Source: a virus. Taken from it: a stretch of 26,188 nt of DNA. The position numbers and the translations under genes are program-made. The stretch spans positions 1 to 26,188 of IMG/VR virus record IMGVR_UViG_3300045996_001330; one strand, written 5' to 3'. The notes beneath the pieces are model-generated. The model saw only the letters and a list, made by a program, of their open reading frames with translations, searched no databases and had not been told where the DNA came from. Positions within the stretch are counted from its first letter, which is position 1; each line of letters begins with the position of its first letter. Positions 6,713 through 13,263 of the stretch are shown here, one piece after another.

Positions 6713-7659
6713 CAGCCCCCGCAATCCCCCACGCGGCCCCCACGGTGCCGTCCCCGTTGGACATGGCACGAGATGCCGCTGCCCGTCGTAGTGCCCCGCC
6801 GCCTCCGGCGCCGGTCGCGGCCGACAAGCCGGACCCGTCCATCGACTGGATGGACATCACCCCGGCGATGGCCGAGGCGTGGCTGCGCGACTACAACGCG
6901 GTCGACCCCACCACCGGCAAGCGCAACCGGAACATCCGTCCCCAGGACGTGGCCAAGTGGGTCCGGATCATGCGTCGCGGTCAGTGGAAGAAGACCGTGG
7001 AGCCGATCAAGTTCAGCGAGCCCCGCGCCGACGGGTCGGTGACCCTGCTCGACGGCCAGCACCGGCTCGCGGCCATCCGCGACTCCCGGATGACGGTGCG
7101 CCTGCCCGTGGCCACCAACGTCCCCGAGGACGCCCAGGACAGCATGGACTCGGGCGTCAAGCGCACCGTGGGCGACAAGCTGGGCATGCGCGGGGTGCGG
7201 AACTCCAACAACGCCGCCGGTATCGCCCGGCTGGTGTGGGACACCCAGGACGGCACCTCGAACAAGCCGCCCCGTCCGTCGGACAACGAGCTGCTGGAGA
7301 TCGTGGACAGCGACCCCGATCTGCTGTGGGTGGCCGAGGACGTCATGACCGAGCTGCCCAAGATCCTGTCGCAGACCATCGCCGGGTACTGCTACCTCCA
7401 GATGCACAAGGTCAACGCGGACGCGACCCTGGAGTTCTTCACGCGGCTCAAGACGCTGACCGAGCTGCCCGAGGGCTCCCCGATCGCGGCGCTCGCCCGG
7501 CGCACCGGGCAGTTCAAGAAGTACACGCACAAGGACCGCATCCAGGTCATCTGCATGGTCTTCAACGCCTGGAACGCGTGGCGCCAGGGGGAGACCCGCG
7601 AGCGGATCATGGCCAAGCAGTTCAAGGACGGTCACTACGAGATCCCCAAGCTCGTCTGA
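6709..7659 (+). CDS. ParB-like nuclease-domain protein
   Basis: A 316-residue protein with the ParB/sulfiredoxin-fold signature LLDGQHRLAAI at about residues 113-123, preceded by IRPQDVAKWVRIMRRGQW. A Pro/Ala-rich N-terminal tail (1-45) and a helical C-terminal half follow the layout of phage proteins annotated as ParB-like nuclease domain. Known relatives bind or nick DNA or use CTP; there is no ParA partner here, so plasmid-type partition is unlikely. It is the last gene of the exonuclease-RecT operon and ends 20 bases before a strong terminator. A role in DNA processing with the recombinase is inferred. Confidence 0.8.
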   Translation: MTAPAIPHAAPTVPSPLDMARDAAARRSAPPPPAPVAADKPDPSIDWMDITPAMAEAWLRDYNAVDPTTGKRNRNIRPQDVAKWVRIMRRGQWKKTVEPIKFSEPRADGSVTLLDGQHRLAAIRDSRMTVRLPVATNVPEDAQDSMDSGVKRTVGDKLGMRGVRNSNNAAGIARLVWDTQDGTSNKPPRPSDNELLEIVDSDPDLLWVAEDVMTELPKILSQTIAGYCYLQMHKVNADATLEFFTRLKTLTELPEGSPIAALARRTGQFKKYTHKDRIQVICMVFNAWNAWRQGETRERIMAKQFKDGHYEIPKLV

Positions 7660-7679
7660 CGCCCGTCTGACGCCTGCCT

Positions 7680-7728
7680 GAACGCAGACCGCCCGCCGTG
7701 CTACCCCTACGGCGGGCGGTTTGCGTTC
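7680..7728 (+). terminator. Strong hairpin terminator of the recombination operon
   Basis: A 19-bp stem (7680-7698 with 7710-7728, one G-T wobble) with an 11-base loop. The core is ACCGCCCGCCG with CGGCGGGCGGT. It lies directly after the ParB-like gene and before the WhiB gene. Confidence 0.85.
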
Positions 7729-7765
7729 TGGGCTAAGTTCCCGACACCCCCAGCCTCGAAGACCC

Positions 7766-7774
7766 GGAGACCCC
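7766..7774 (+). promoter_or_regulatory. Start-associated ribosome site GGAGACCCC
   Basis: GGAGACCCC directly abuts ATG 7775 and decides the start of the WhiB gene against longer in-frame options. Confidence 0.7.
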
Positions 7775-8179
7775 ATGTCCAGCACTTCCCGCTTCCCGAA
7801 ATCGGTCAGCCCAGTGCTAACCCATTCGGGTGATTGGCGGTGGGATGCCCTCTGCGCGCAGGTGGCCCCAGAAGAGTGGTTCTATACCCACCGAGAGCGT
7901 GGCCCGGAGGACGGTGGCCTCACTGACAGTGAGGTTGTGGGCATCTGCCGCCGCTGCCCCGCGCTGCGCTTCTGCCTGGAAACCGCCCTGCGCGACCGCG
8001 AGCCGTTCGGCATCTGGGCCGCCACGTACCCCAAGCACCGCCGGGCGATGGCCGTCGCCATCGACCGCGGCGTCACCACGGTCGACGACCTCGCCGACCA
8101 CCTGCGTATCGCCCCCGCCCATGACGTGATCCGGGGCCTGACGGTCACGGACACCCACTCCCCGAGGACCGCCGCGTGA
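7775..8179 (+). CDS. WhiB-family Fe-S transcription factor (copy 1)
   Basis: 134 residues. Four cysteines in WhiB order (C27, C58, C61, C67 in CRRCPALRFC) should hold a [4Fe-4S] cluster. The family tryptophan (WRWDALC) and the turn GIWAATYPKHRR follow. The usual GVWGG turn is altered to GIWAA, so DNA or sigma-factor contact may differ. WhiB proteins are confined to actinobacteria and their phages, where they bind the housekeeping sigma factor and tune promoters or block superinfection. Its stop overlaps the GTG of the next WhiB-like gene (GTGA), so the two are made together. Confidence 0.88.
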   Translation: MSSTSRFPKSVSPVLTHSGDWRWDALCAQVAPEEWFYTHRERGPEDGGLTDSEVVGICRRCPALRFCLETALRDREPFGIWAATYPKHRRAMAVAIDRGVTTVDDLADHLRIAPAHDVIRGLTVTDTHSPRTAA

Positions 8180-8700
8180 CCGCCCCCGCCGACATCGACA
8201 CCGACATCGACACCGAGACCGACGCCGACGGACTGGCCCCTCAGAGCCTCGTACGCGACGACTGCCCCTCCCCCCAGCACAACACCCTGGCCGTCGCCCG
8301 CCGGGAGGCTCAGCGCTGCATCTGCCCCCGCGCGACCCAGCTCCGTGACCGCTACCTCGCCCGCCGCCGCGAGCACCGCCGCAGCCCCGACCTGACGCCC
8401 GCGCCGCGCCCCTCCGGGCCGATCATCCCGCCCGAGATGTTCAGGGTGCGGGGCGACGCCGCACAGGCCCTCCTGGCCCCCTACGACGCCCCTCCGCACG
8501 CCTGCGTGGGCGAGGACCCCGAGCTGTGGTTCTCCCCGATCCCCGAGGACCAGGCCCTCGCACGGTCCATCTGCTTCGACTGCCCCCTGACCTCGACGTG
8601 CGCGCAGGCAGCCACGGCCAACGGATGGGAAGGCGTGTGGGGCGGCGTGGACGAGGACGAACGACGCAATATCCGTCGCTCGCGGATTCAGGTGTCCTGA
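8176..8700 (+). CDS. WhiB-family protein with extra N-terminal Cys/His domain
   Basis: 174 residues. The C-terminal half is a canonical WhiB domain: C110 (ACVGEDPELWF), C133, C136 and C142 (SICFDCPLTSTC) and GVWGG at 153-157. The first 90 residues are an extension with CPSPQHNT and CICPRA (C30, H35, C48, C50), which could form a separate metal site, plus a basic Arg-rich segment (RDRYLARRREHRR) suited to nucleic acid. Ordinary WhiB proteins are 80-120 residues, so this is an enlarged form. The GTG start is translationally coupled to WhiB copy 1. The role is regulation of host or phage transcription, by family. Confidence 0.87.
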   Translation: MTAPADIDTDIDTETDADGLAPQSLVRDDCPSPQHNTLAVARREAQRCICPRATQLRDRYLARRREHRRSPDLTPAPRPSGPIIPPEMFRVRGDAAQALLAPYDAPPHACVGEDPELWFSPIPEDQALARSICFDCPLTSTCAQAATANGWEGVWGGVDEDERRNIRRSRIQVS

Positions 8701-8701
8701 A

Positions 8702-9694
8702 ATGCCGGGGCCCAATTTCCAGGTCGAGCCCGGGATGCCGGAGCACGCCAAAGTTCGCCGTCTAGGAAACGAGCGAATTCCTGCGATGGGTCTGTGGACC
8801 ATGTGCGGGGCGTGGGCCGTCGGCAATTCTTCGAACGGTTTCGTGCCCCGTGAAATTGTGGCTCGGTTCAGCACCGACGGGTGTAACGCGTTACAGCTTG
8901 CGGATCTTCTGGTGGGGGTCGGACTGTGGGTTGAGAAGGAGGTTCTTGGTGAGGACGGCTACGTCTTCCACGACTGGGACGACCGCAACGACCCGCTCGG
9001 CGCCGACGAACGCCGCCGTAACGCTACTCGGAAGCGGGTTCAGCGTTACAGGGAGCGTAAGCGAGCCGCTGACCAGCAACAACAGGCTGACGCTGTAACG
9101 CCTGGTAACGCGTTACATGGCGTTACAGAGAGCGTTACTGTAACGCGTTACGGTAACGCGTTACAGCCTTCCCCCCCTGCCTCTCCCCCCCAGACCCCCC
9201 CTCTCCTGACCCCCCCTACGGGGGGGTCCGTAGCTACTCACCATGGATCTCGGGGTGCGACACAGGAGGGGGTTGCAGGGGGGGAGCCGTCGCGCAAGCG
9301 CTCCGGGGGAGGTCCACGGGGAACGCGAATTCCCGAGGACTGGAAGCCGACCGAAGCGGATATCAACTGGTTCCGCGAGAATTGCCCCCACCTCCGTGGC
9401 CGTGGTCGAGAGTTGACCGACGAATTCCGGGACTATTGGTTGGCGCGGGCCGGAAAAGATGCCACGAAGATTGATTGGTCGAAGACCTGGAAAAACCGGA
9501 TGCGGGATCGAGAGGAGCGCGAGCGCAACCGCCAACAGGATCTTGCCGTCCGAGCTACGGCCCGGGGCGGGGGCGCGGTAGGTTCCCCGCCTCGCTCGAC
9601 GACCGACGTGCGCGCCGAAGCTCTCGACCAGTTCCGCTCCCGCCCCTCCGACCCCGACCAAATGATCATCGAGCAGCCCCAGCTCGGTGATTGA
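8702..9694 (+). CDS. Replisome organiser / replication initiation protein
   Basis: 330 residues. The N-terminal 110 residues (PNFQVEPGMPEHAKVRRLG ... AMGLWTMCGAWA ... DRNDPL) have the form of the winged-helix domain of phage replication initiators that bind origin DNA. A basic stretch (RKRVQRYRERKRA) and a Pro/Gly-rich linker (about 125-215) follow. The C-terminal block (RIPEDWKPTEADINWFREN ... FRDYWLAR ... DWSKTWKNRM) matches the C-terminus of such proteins, which usually recruits the helicase loader. The linker DNA carries the palindromic iterons (8883-9164), so the gene contains its own binding sites, as lambda O does. Helicase loader and helicase follow. No clear ribosome site precedes the ATG. 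Confidence 0.8.
   Translation: MPGPNFQVEPGMPEHAKVRRLGNERIPAMGLWTMCGAWAVGNSSNGFVPREIVARFSTDGCNALQLADLLVGVGLWVEKEVLGEDGYVFHDWDDRNDPLGADERRRNATRKRVQRYRERKRAADQQQQADAVTPGNALHGVTESVTVTRYGNALQPSPPASPPQTPPLLTPPTGGSVATHHGSRGATQEGVAGGEPSRKRSGGGPRGTRIPEDWKPTEADINWFRENCPHLRGRGRELTDEFRDYWLARAGKDATKIDWSKTWKNRMRDREERERNRQQDLAVRATARGGGAVGSPPRSTTDVRAEALDQFRSRPSDPDQMIIEQPQLGD
8883..9164. repeat. Iteron array, candidate replication origin
   Basis: Four perfect copies of the 12-base palindrome GTAACGCGTTAC lie at 8883-8894, 9105-9116, 9140-9151 and 9153-9164. Five half-sites lie at 9018-9024, 9043-9049, 9095-9101, 9120-9126 and 9132-9138. The last cluster spans only 70 bases. The repeats lie within the replisome-organiser gene, mostly in its linker region. 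Iterons inside an initiator gene are the lambda O/ori arrangement. Confidence 0.75.
9167..9228. other. Homopyrimidine tract ending in a G/C hairpin
   Basis: Next to the iterons lie about 50 nearly pure pyrimidines with several runs of six or seven C. They end in GACCCCCCC-TAC-GGGGGGGTC (9208-9228), a perfect 9-bp stem with a 3-base loop. Further G-runs follow to about 9290. It could form triplex, G-quadruplex or hairpin DNA near the origin. Confidence 0.7.
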
Positions 9695-9701
9695 TCAACT
9701 T

Positions 9702-9710
9702 GGAGACCCC
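9702..9710 (+). promoter_or_regulatory. Start-associated ribosome site, spaced form
   Basis: GGAGACCCC followed by ACCC and then ATG 9715; the extra four bases make this copy different from the four that abut their start codon. Confidence 0.6.
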
Positions 9711-9714
9711 ACCC

Positions 9715-10113
9715 ATGGCTTTCACCTGGGACGACACGATCGACCTACTCAAGATCATCACTGCGAAGGACCGGCGGACCAGCGGCGAGAGCGACATCCG
9801 GTTCTGGCTCGCCGCCGCCACCGAGGCGGGCTGGCCCAGCCTGGCGTTCGCCGTGGCAGCGGTGATCAAGTTCGCCAACGACAACCCCGGCGTGTGGATC
9901 GAGCCCGGCCACATCACCGCCTACCACCGCAAGATCAAGTCCGAGGTGTTCCAGGCCTGGAACCCCCCGGCCCCGCCCCGGGAGCTGATCGACGACCCCG
10001 AGGGCGCCCAGCGCTGGGCCAACGAGCGCTTCGAGGCCTCGCTGGCCGCCGCTGTTGATCAGTTCACCGGCATCGGCCAGGGCACCGCGCGTCGTCTGGA
10101 GCAGCGCCGATGA
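9715..10113 (+). CDS. Probable helicase loader (G39P-like)
   Basis: 132 residues from ATG 9715, chosen because the start-associated site precedes it; a TTG at 9691 is the alternative. The N-terminal helical layout (WDDTIDLLKIITAKDRR ... IRFWLAAATEAGW ... AFAVAAVIKFANDNPGVWIEPGHITAYHRK) resembles SPP1 G39P-type loaders, in which a work-out aromatic motif and a final IxPxHI segment recur. G39P binds the replicative helicase and keeps it inactive until delivered to the origin. The gene lies between the organiser and the helicase and overlaps the helicase start (ATGA), which is the expected order. The assignment is by pattern and context. Confidence 0.6.
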   Translation: MAFTWDDTIDLLKIITAKDRRTSGESDIRFWLAAATEAGWPSLAFAVAAVIKFANDNPGVWIEPGHITAYHRKIKSEVFQAWNPPAPPRELIDDPEGAQRWANERFEASLAAAVDQFTGIGQGTARRLEQRR

Positions 10114-11042
10114 CCGTGACCGACGAGGAAATCCCGCCGCCGCCCGAGCCCGACCTGCCCCCCGACGAGGAGCCCGAGGACGAGGGCGAAGACCGGGCCA
10201 TCGACCTCGGCCCCCTGCTGGCCAGCCGGTTGCTGGACTACGACCAGCCCATCGAGGTCGGGGCCACCTCCGGGTGGCGCGAGCTGGACGACGTGCTCAA
10301 CGGTGGCCGGGGCCTGCTCGACGGCCAGTACGTCGTCGTGGCCGGTCGGCCCGGCTCCGGAAAGTCGATGTTCATGGTCGAGTGGCTGCGTCGGCTGGCC
10401 GCCTCCGGCGTGGCGTGCATGCTCAACTCGCTGGAGATGTCCCGCGACGAGATCGGCGACCGCATCCTGTCGTCGTCGGCGGGGGTCCGGCTCTCGGCGA
10501 TCACCGGCCACGCGCTGGAGGACTACGAGCGCCAGCGTCTGGCTCAGCACGCCCGGACGCTGGGCGATCTGCCGTTCCGGGTGTCCGACCACCCGATGGT
10601 CGGCCTGAACCGTCTGCGGAGCGATCTGAGGGCGTTCCGGGCCACCCAGGGCGAGGGCATGGCCGTCCTCGCGGTCGACTACGTGCAGTTGATGCTCGCC
10701 TCGGACCCGCGGATGGTCCGTCGGGAGCAGGTGGACGAGTTCTCCCGGGGGTTGAAGATCCTCGCGAAGTCAGAGCGACTTCCCGTGATCGCGAACGCTC
10801 AGCTCAACCGTGGTCCCGAACAGCGGCCGGACGGCAAGCCCGAGGTGTCCGATCTGCGGGAGTCCGGCTCGTTGGAACAGGACCCGGACATCATCCTGCT
10901 GCTGTGGCGCCCGAAAGAGCACCCGAACGAGCTGTGGGTGCAGGTGGCCAAGAACCGAAACGGTCCGGCGAACATCACGGTGCGCCTGTCGTGGCAGCCC
11001 GCGCTGAGTCGGATCGGCAACCTCGACTACATCCATCAGTAG
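10110..11042 (+). CDS. DnaB-type replicative helicase, RecA-like domain only
   Basis: 310 residues. After an acidic, Pro-rich head (1-30) comes the DnaB C-terminal motor: Walker A GRPGSGKS (79-86), NSLEMS with E109, Walker B VLAVDY with D190, sensor ANAQLNRG (Q231) and SDLRESGSLEQDPDIILLLWR. Known DnaB unwinds DNA as a 5'-3' hexamer. Cellular DnaB is about 450 residues with an N-terminal primase-binding domain that is absent here, so primase recruitment must differ or use a host or other phage factor. It is co-translated with the presumed loader. Confidence 0.9.
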   Translation: MTVTDEEIPPPPEPDLPPDEEPEDEGEDRAIDLGPLLASRLLDYDQPIEVGATSGWRELDDVLNGGRGLLDGQYVVVAGRPGSGKSMFMVEWLRRLAASGVACMLNSLEMSRDEIGDRILSSSAGVRLSAITGHALEDYERQRLAQHARTLGDLPFRVSDHPMVGLNRLRSDLRAFRATQGEGMAVLAVDYVQLMLASDPRMVRREQVDEFSRGLKILAKSERLPVIANAQLNRGPEQRPDGKPEVSDLRESGSLEQDPDIILLLWRPKEHPNELWVQVAKNRNGPANITVRLSWQPALSRIGNLDYIHQ

Positions 11043-11047
11043 GAGCT

Positions 11048-11239
11048 ATGGACCCCGTTACCCGTTATCAAGACGCTCTCGATGAATTAGTCGAGGCGGC
11101 AGAGGGACTGCTGGTCCCGTCGGTTCTCCAGAAACTGGCCCCGGACCTCGATCGGTGGGCGCGCGCGGGGCATGTGCCCCCGCCGGTGTTCGTATTCCAC
11201 GAGGAACCGGACCCCGCTGGAGATCCCCTCGTGCCCTGA
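11048..11239 (+). CDS. Small hypothetical protein after the helicase
   Basis: 63 residues (MDPVTRYQDALDELVEAAEGLL ...), acidic, with one predicted helix in the first 30 residues and a Pro-rich tail. AGGAG lies 2-3 bases before the ATG, unusually close. It follows the helicase by 5 bases and is likely the end of the replication operon. The family is not recognised; a small helicase or primase accessory is possible. Confidence 0.65.
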   Translation: MDPVTRYQDALDELVEAAEGLLVPSVLQKLAPDLDRWARAGHVPPPVFVFHEEPDPAGDPLVP

Positions 11240-11243
11240 GGTG

Positions 11244-11272
11244 TTCCGTACCGGATGGGCATCCGGTAGGGT
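11244..11272 (+). promoter_or_regulatory. Promoter with palindromic spacer
   Basis: TTCCGT and TAGGGT are 17 bases apart, about 33 bases before the GTG at 11305. The spacer holds an inverted repeat (next entry). Confidence 0.6.
11249..11268. promoter_or_regulatory. Candidate operator inside the promoter
   Basis: TACCGGAT-GGGC-ATCCGGTA is a perfect 8-bp inverted repeat that fills the space between the -35 and -10 boxes. A bound dimer would block RNA polymerase. The HTH product at 11874 in the same unit is one possible ligand. Confidence 0.55.
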
Positions 11273-11304
11273 GAATGTGTACCTGATGGAGAGAGGAGGA
11301 CCAC

Positions 11305-11877
11305 GTGGGTCGCCAGGTCACAGTCCCGGAGCTGTTCGAGGAGCTGCTGGGCGCGTGCGGGGAGATTCCTGCTGACGCCGCCCTGAAGATCATCGTTCAG
11401 CACGTCATGGACGGTGACCGCATCAAGATCGACGATCACGTGATCCCCGCGACCATCTCCACCCAGGACGTCAGCTACCAGGTGGGGGACCCCGACCCCA
11501 CACCCAGCGAGCCCCCGTGGTGCGGCGCCCGCCCCACCACCGGTGGGCCGTGGTGCACGTGGCGCCCCGACCACGACGGCCCCCACGTCTCCGCGGACGA
11601 GATGGGTGTCCTGGCGGTCTTCGAGCACGTCGCCGAGTTCCACGAGAACGCGGGCAAGACTCGCGAGGAAATCCAGGCCCAGGCGGTGGCAGAGCTGCCC
11701 GCCGAGCCTGCCCCACCGCCCACCACTGAGACGATGCTGTGGCGGTGGAAGGAAGACCTGCGCGAGCGCGTCGAGGAACTGGCGAAGGCCGACAAAGTCG
11801 GTAAGCGTGACCTGCTGGAAGTCGTGCAGGCCATGGCCGTATTGCTGGGGGCAGTTGCAGAGAGGGTAGAGGGGTGA
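11305..11877 (+). CDS. Hypothetical protein with Cys/His motif
   Basis: 190 residues with a GTG start preceded by GAGAGGAGG. The N-terminal part (1-65) is mixed helical/strand. At about residues 72-93 lies CGARPTTGGPWCTWRPDHDGPHVS, a C...C...H...GPH cluster similar in layout to the CxxxCxH motif of the product at 6452 and possibly a zinc site. A Pro-rich linker and a charged C-terminal helix (WRWKEDLRERVEELAKADKVGKRDLLEVVQAM) follow. No known family is recognised. Its stop overlaps the GTG of the LexA-like HTH gene, so the two may act together. Confidence 0.75.
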   Translation: MGRQVTVPELFEELLGACGEIPADAALKIIVQHVMDGDRIKIDDHVIPATISTQDVSYQVGDPDPTPSEPPWCGARPTTGGPWCTWRPDHDGPHVSADEMGVLAVFEHVAEFHENAGKTREEIQAQAVAELPAEPAPPPTTETMLWRWKEDLRERVEELAKADKVGKRDLLEVVQAMAVLLGAVAERVEG

Positions 11878-12122
11878 ACAAGAACTACAACTTGAGCCCG
11901 AAGCAATTCGAGTGCTGGGTTGCCATCGCGAAGTACATGCGCGAGAACGATGGGCTTTCGCCTGCGGTCGATGACCTGCTGGAGGCCGCGAACGCGCACT
12001 CCCGTTCCACGATGCAGTCGCGTATCGACAAGCTCAAGGAATGCGGACTGATCAAGGCACGACGCAATGTTCCGCGCAGCATCGTGCTGCTTCAGCAACC
12101 GCCCGAGGAGGCCATGCGATGA
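11874..12122 (+). CDS. LexA-type winged-helix DNA-binding protein
   Basis: 82 residues that correspond to the DNA-binding half of LexA: LSPKQFECWVAIAKYM, DGLSPAVDDLLEAAN, HSRSTMQSRIDKLKECGLI, then RSIVL. The self-cleaving Ser/Lys peptidase half is absent, so it cannot be inactivated by RecA in the LexA manner. A role as a small repressor or activator is likely, perhaps at the palindrome in its own promoter. The GTG start is coupled to the upstream gene and the TGA overlaps the next ATG. Confidence 0.75.
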   Translation: MNKNYNLSPKQFECWVAIAKYMRENDGLSPAVDDLLEAANAHSRSTMQSRIDKLKECGLIKARRNVPRSIVLLQQPPEEAMR

Positions 12123-12376
12123 TGACCGGTTCGCCGAACGCCCGCGACGAGATGGTGAACGTGCTGGTGCGTCACCGTATCGATGCGACGGGGGTGGAGC
12201 GGCGTGTCGCCAAGCCTCAGGCGGAGCTGACCGAGGCCCAGGTGGCGCAGTACGCGTCCTGTGCTTGCGAGGGGCGCCCCGAGGTGAAGGCGTACACGTT
12301 CTTCGCCCGTTACGGCTGCGAGTGTCGGCGCCGCTGGGAGTACCGCGCTGATTCAGGTTGGGTGCGCGTCGCTTGA
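12119..12376 (+). CDS. Small CxC-pair protein, zinc-ribbon-like
   Basis: 85 residues from ATG 12119 (a second ATG follows directly), with AGGAG 8 bases upstream. The C-terminal half has two CxC pairs, CACEGRPEVKAYTFF and GCECRRRWEYR, spaced about 19 residues apart like a small zinc ribbon. The N-terminal half has a basic segment (RHRIDATGVERRV). No family is recognised. It sits in a run of small overlapping genes expressed from the 11244 promoter. Confidence 0.7.
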   Translation: MMTGSPNARDEMVNVLVRHRIDATGVERRVAKPQAELTEAQVAQYASCACEGRPEVKAYTFFARYGCECRRRWEYRADSGWVRVA

Positions 12377-12687
12377 GCGACACCTTCTGGGTCGACGACA
12401 CCATCCTGGTCACCCGGGACGGTGTGGTGGGAGTCGACGCGGAAGAGCAGTGGACGTGGTCGTGGACGCGTGCGTCGGCGCCCGACGTCGAGCATCTGGT
12501 GCGCTACCTTCCACGGCCAACAGGCCGGTGGCTGCGGGGCATTCGTGTCGTGGGCGCGGGCTGGACCGACTACCCGATGACGTACTACGACCCGGACGCT
12601 GACATGGGTAAGCCATGGCCGGTGCCCCGGGATCGTGAGCAGGCCGAGCAGTGGGTCACCGACTTGATCACGAAGGAACCTAAGTGA
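12373..12687 (+). CDS. Hypothetical protein
   Basis: 104 residues. The TTG at 12373 overlaps the previous stop (TTGA); TTG 12358 is an alternative adding five residues. Strand-rich and aromatic (FWVDDTILVTRDGVVGVDAEEQWTWSWTRA), with no Cys motif or membrane segment. The family is not recognised. Its TGA overlaps the next GTG. Confidence 0.65.
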   Translation: MSDTFWVDDTILVTRDGVVGVDAEEQWTWSWTRASAPDVEHLVRYLPRPTGRWLRGIRVVGAGWTDYPMTYYDPDADMGKPWPVPRDREQAEQWVTDLITKEPK

Positions 12688-12872
12688 GCAGCGACGACAC
12701 CGACTACAACGGCGGCAAGCTCTATCTGTGCACGCCGGAGCAGGAGCAAAAGGCTCGTCGGGCCGCTGCCAGAAATGCTGGGAATGCCGACGAACTGATC
12801 ATGTTCCTCAACATGCTGGGCGTTTTCCCTGGGCAAGAGCACGCGTTGCGCACCACTGTTCGACCCCGCTGA
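12684..12872 (+). CDS. Small hypothetical protein
   Basis: 62 residues with a GTG start coupled to the previous gene. It contains CTPEQEQKARRAAARNAGNADELIMFLNMLG, a single charged-to-hydrophobic helix, and a basic tail. No function can be assigned. It is the last gene of the 11305 unit; a 104-base gap with a possible new promoter follows. Confidence 0.6.
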   Translation: MSSDDTDYNGGKLYLCTPEQEQKARRAAARNAGNADELIMFLNMLGVFPGQEHALRTTVRPR

Positions 12873-12902
12873 TTCCAGATTGCTGCGTTTGGCCGCTACT
12901 CT
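12873..12902 (+). promoter_or_regulatory. Possible promoter before WhiB copy 3
   Basis: TTCCAG and TACTCT are 18 bases apart. The -10 fits TAnnnT and the -35 is weak. It would give a leader of roughly 70 bases before ATG 12977. Confidence 0.35.
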
Positions 12903-12976
12903 CCCCGTGTGCGAGCGAGCCGACAAACGACAACGGCAAAACGGTTCAGCCTGTGGTGAGGCGCTGGGAACGTCCC

Positions 12977-13246
12977 ATGAGCGCCGCCTGGCGCGACGAC
13001 GCTGCCTGTGCCAAGTCCGGTGACGCCGAGCTGTTCGACCCCCTCGGCGAAAAAGAACCCCTCGATCAGATGATCCACCGGGCCCGCCTGGCCGTGGCTC
13101 GTTACTGCGTCAACTGCCCAGTGGTCGGACCCTGCCACCAGGAAGCGGAGGTACATGAGTACCTTGGTGTCTGGGGCGGCTCCCTCCGCGAACGCCGGTA
13201 CACCAAGAACCTGCTCGCGGTGATCGCCCCCAAACCACGACGCTGA
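12977..13246 (+). CDS. WhiB-family Fe-S transcription factor (copy 3)
   Basis: 89 residues, the usual WhiB size. C11 (DDAACAKSG), C44, C47 and C53 (YCVNCPVVGPC) are the four cluster ligands, and EYLGVWGG (64-68) is the standard turn, followed by a basic tail (LRERRYTKN) for DNA or sigma contact. A GTG at 12956 would add seven residues; ATG 12977 was chosen because family members begin at the Trp-Arg-Asp-Asp segment. It has its own gap upstream and heads the RusA-SLOG-HNH gene run. Confidence 0.88.
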   Translation: MSAAWRDDAACAKSGDAELFDPLGEKEPLDQMIHRARLAVARYCVNCPVVGPCHQEAEVHEYLGVWGGSLRERRYTKNLLAVIAPKPRR

Positions 13247-13263
13247 CCCCTCAGGAGGTGCCA

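Noticed and set aside
6664-7785. Long reverse-strand frame opposite the ParB-like gene
   Set aside because: It crosses the strong terminator at 7680-7728 and is antisense to a recognised protein; shadow composition.
7882-8874. Long reverse-strand frame opposite the WhiB genes
   Set aside because: Both WhiB domains with all cysteines are on the other strand.
8883-9164. CRISPR array
   Set aside because: Repeats are 12-base palindromes with irregular 1-210 base gaps inside a coding gene; no spacer regularity.
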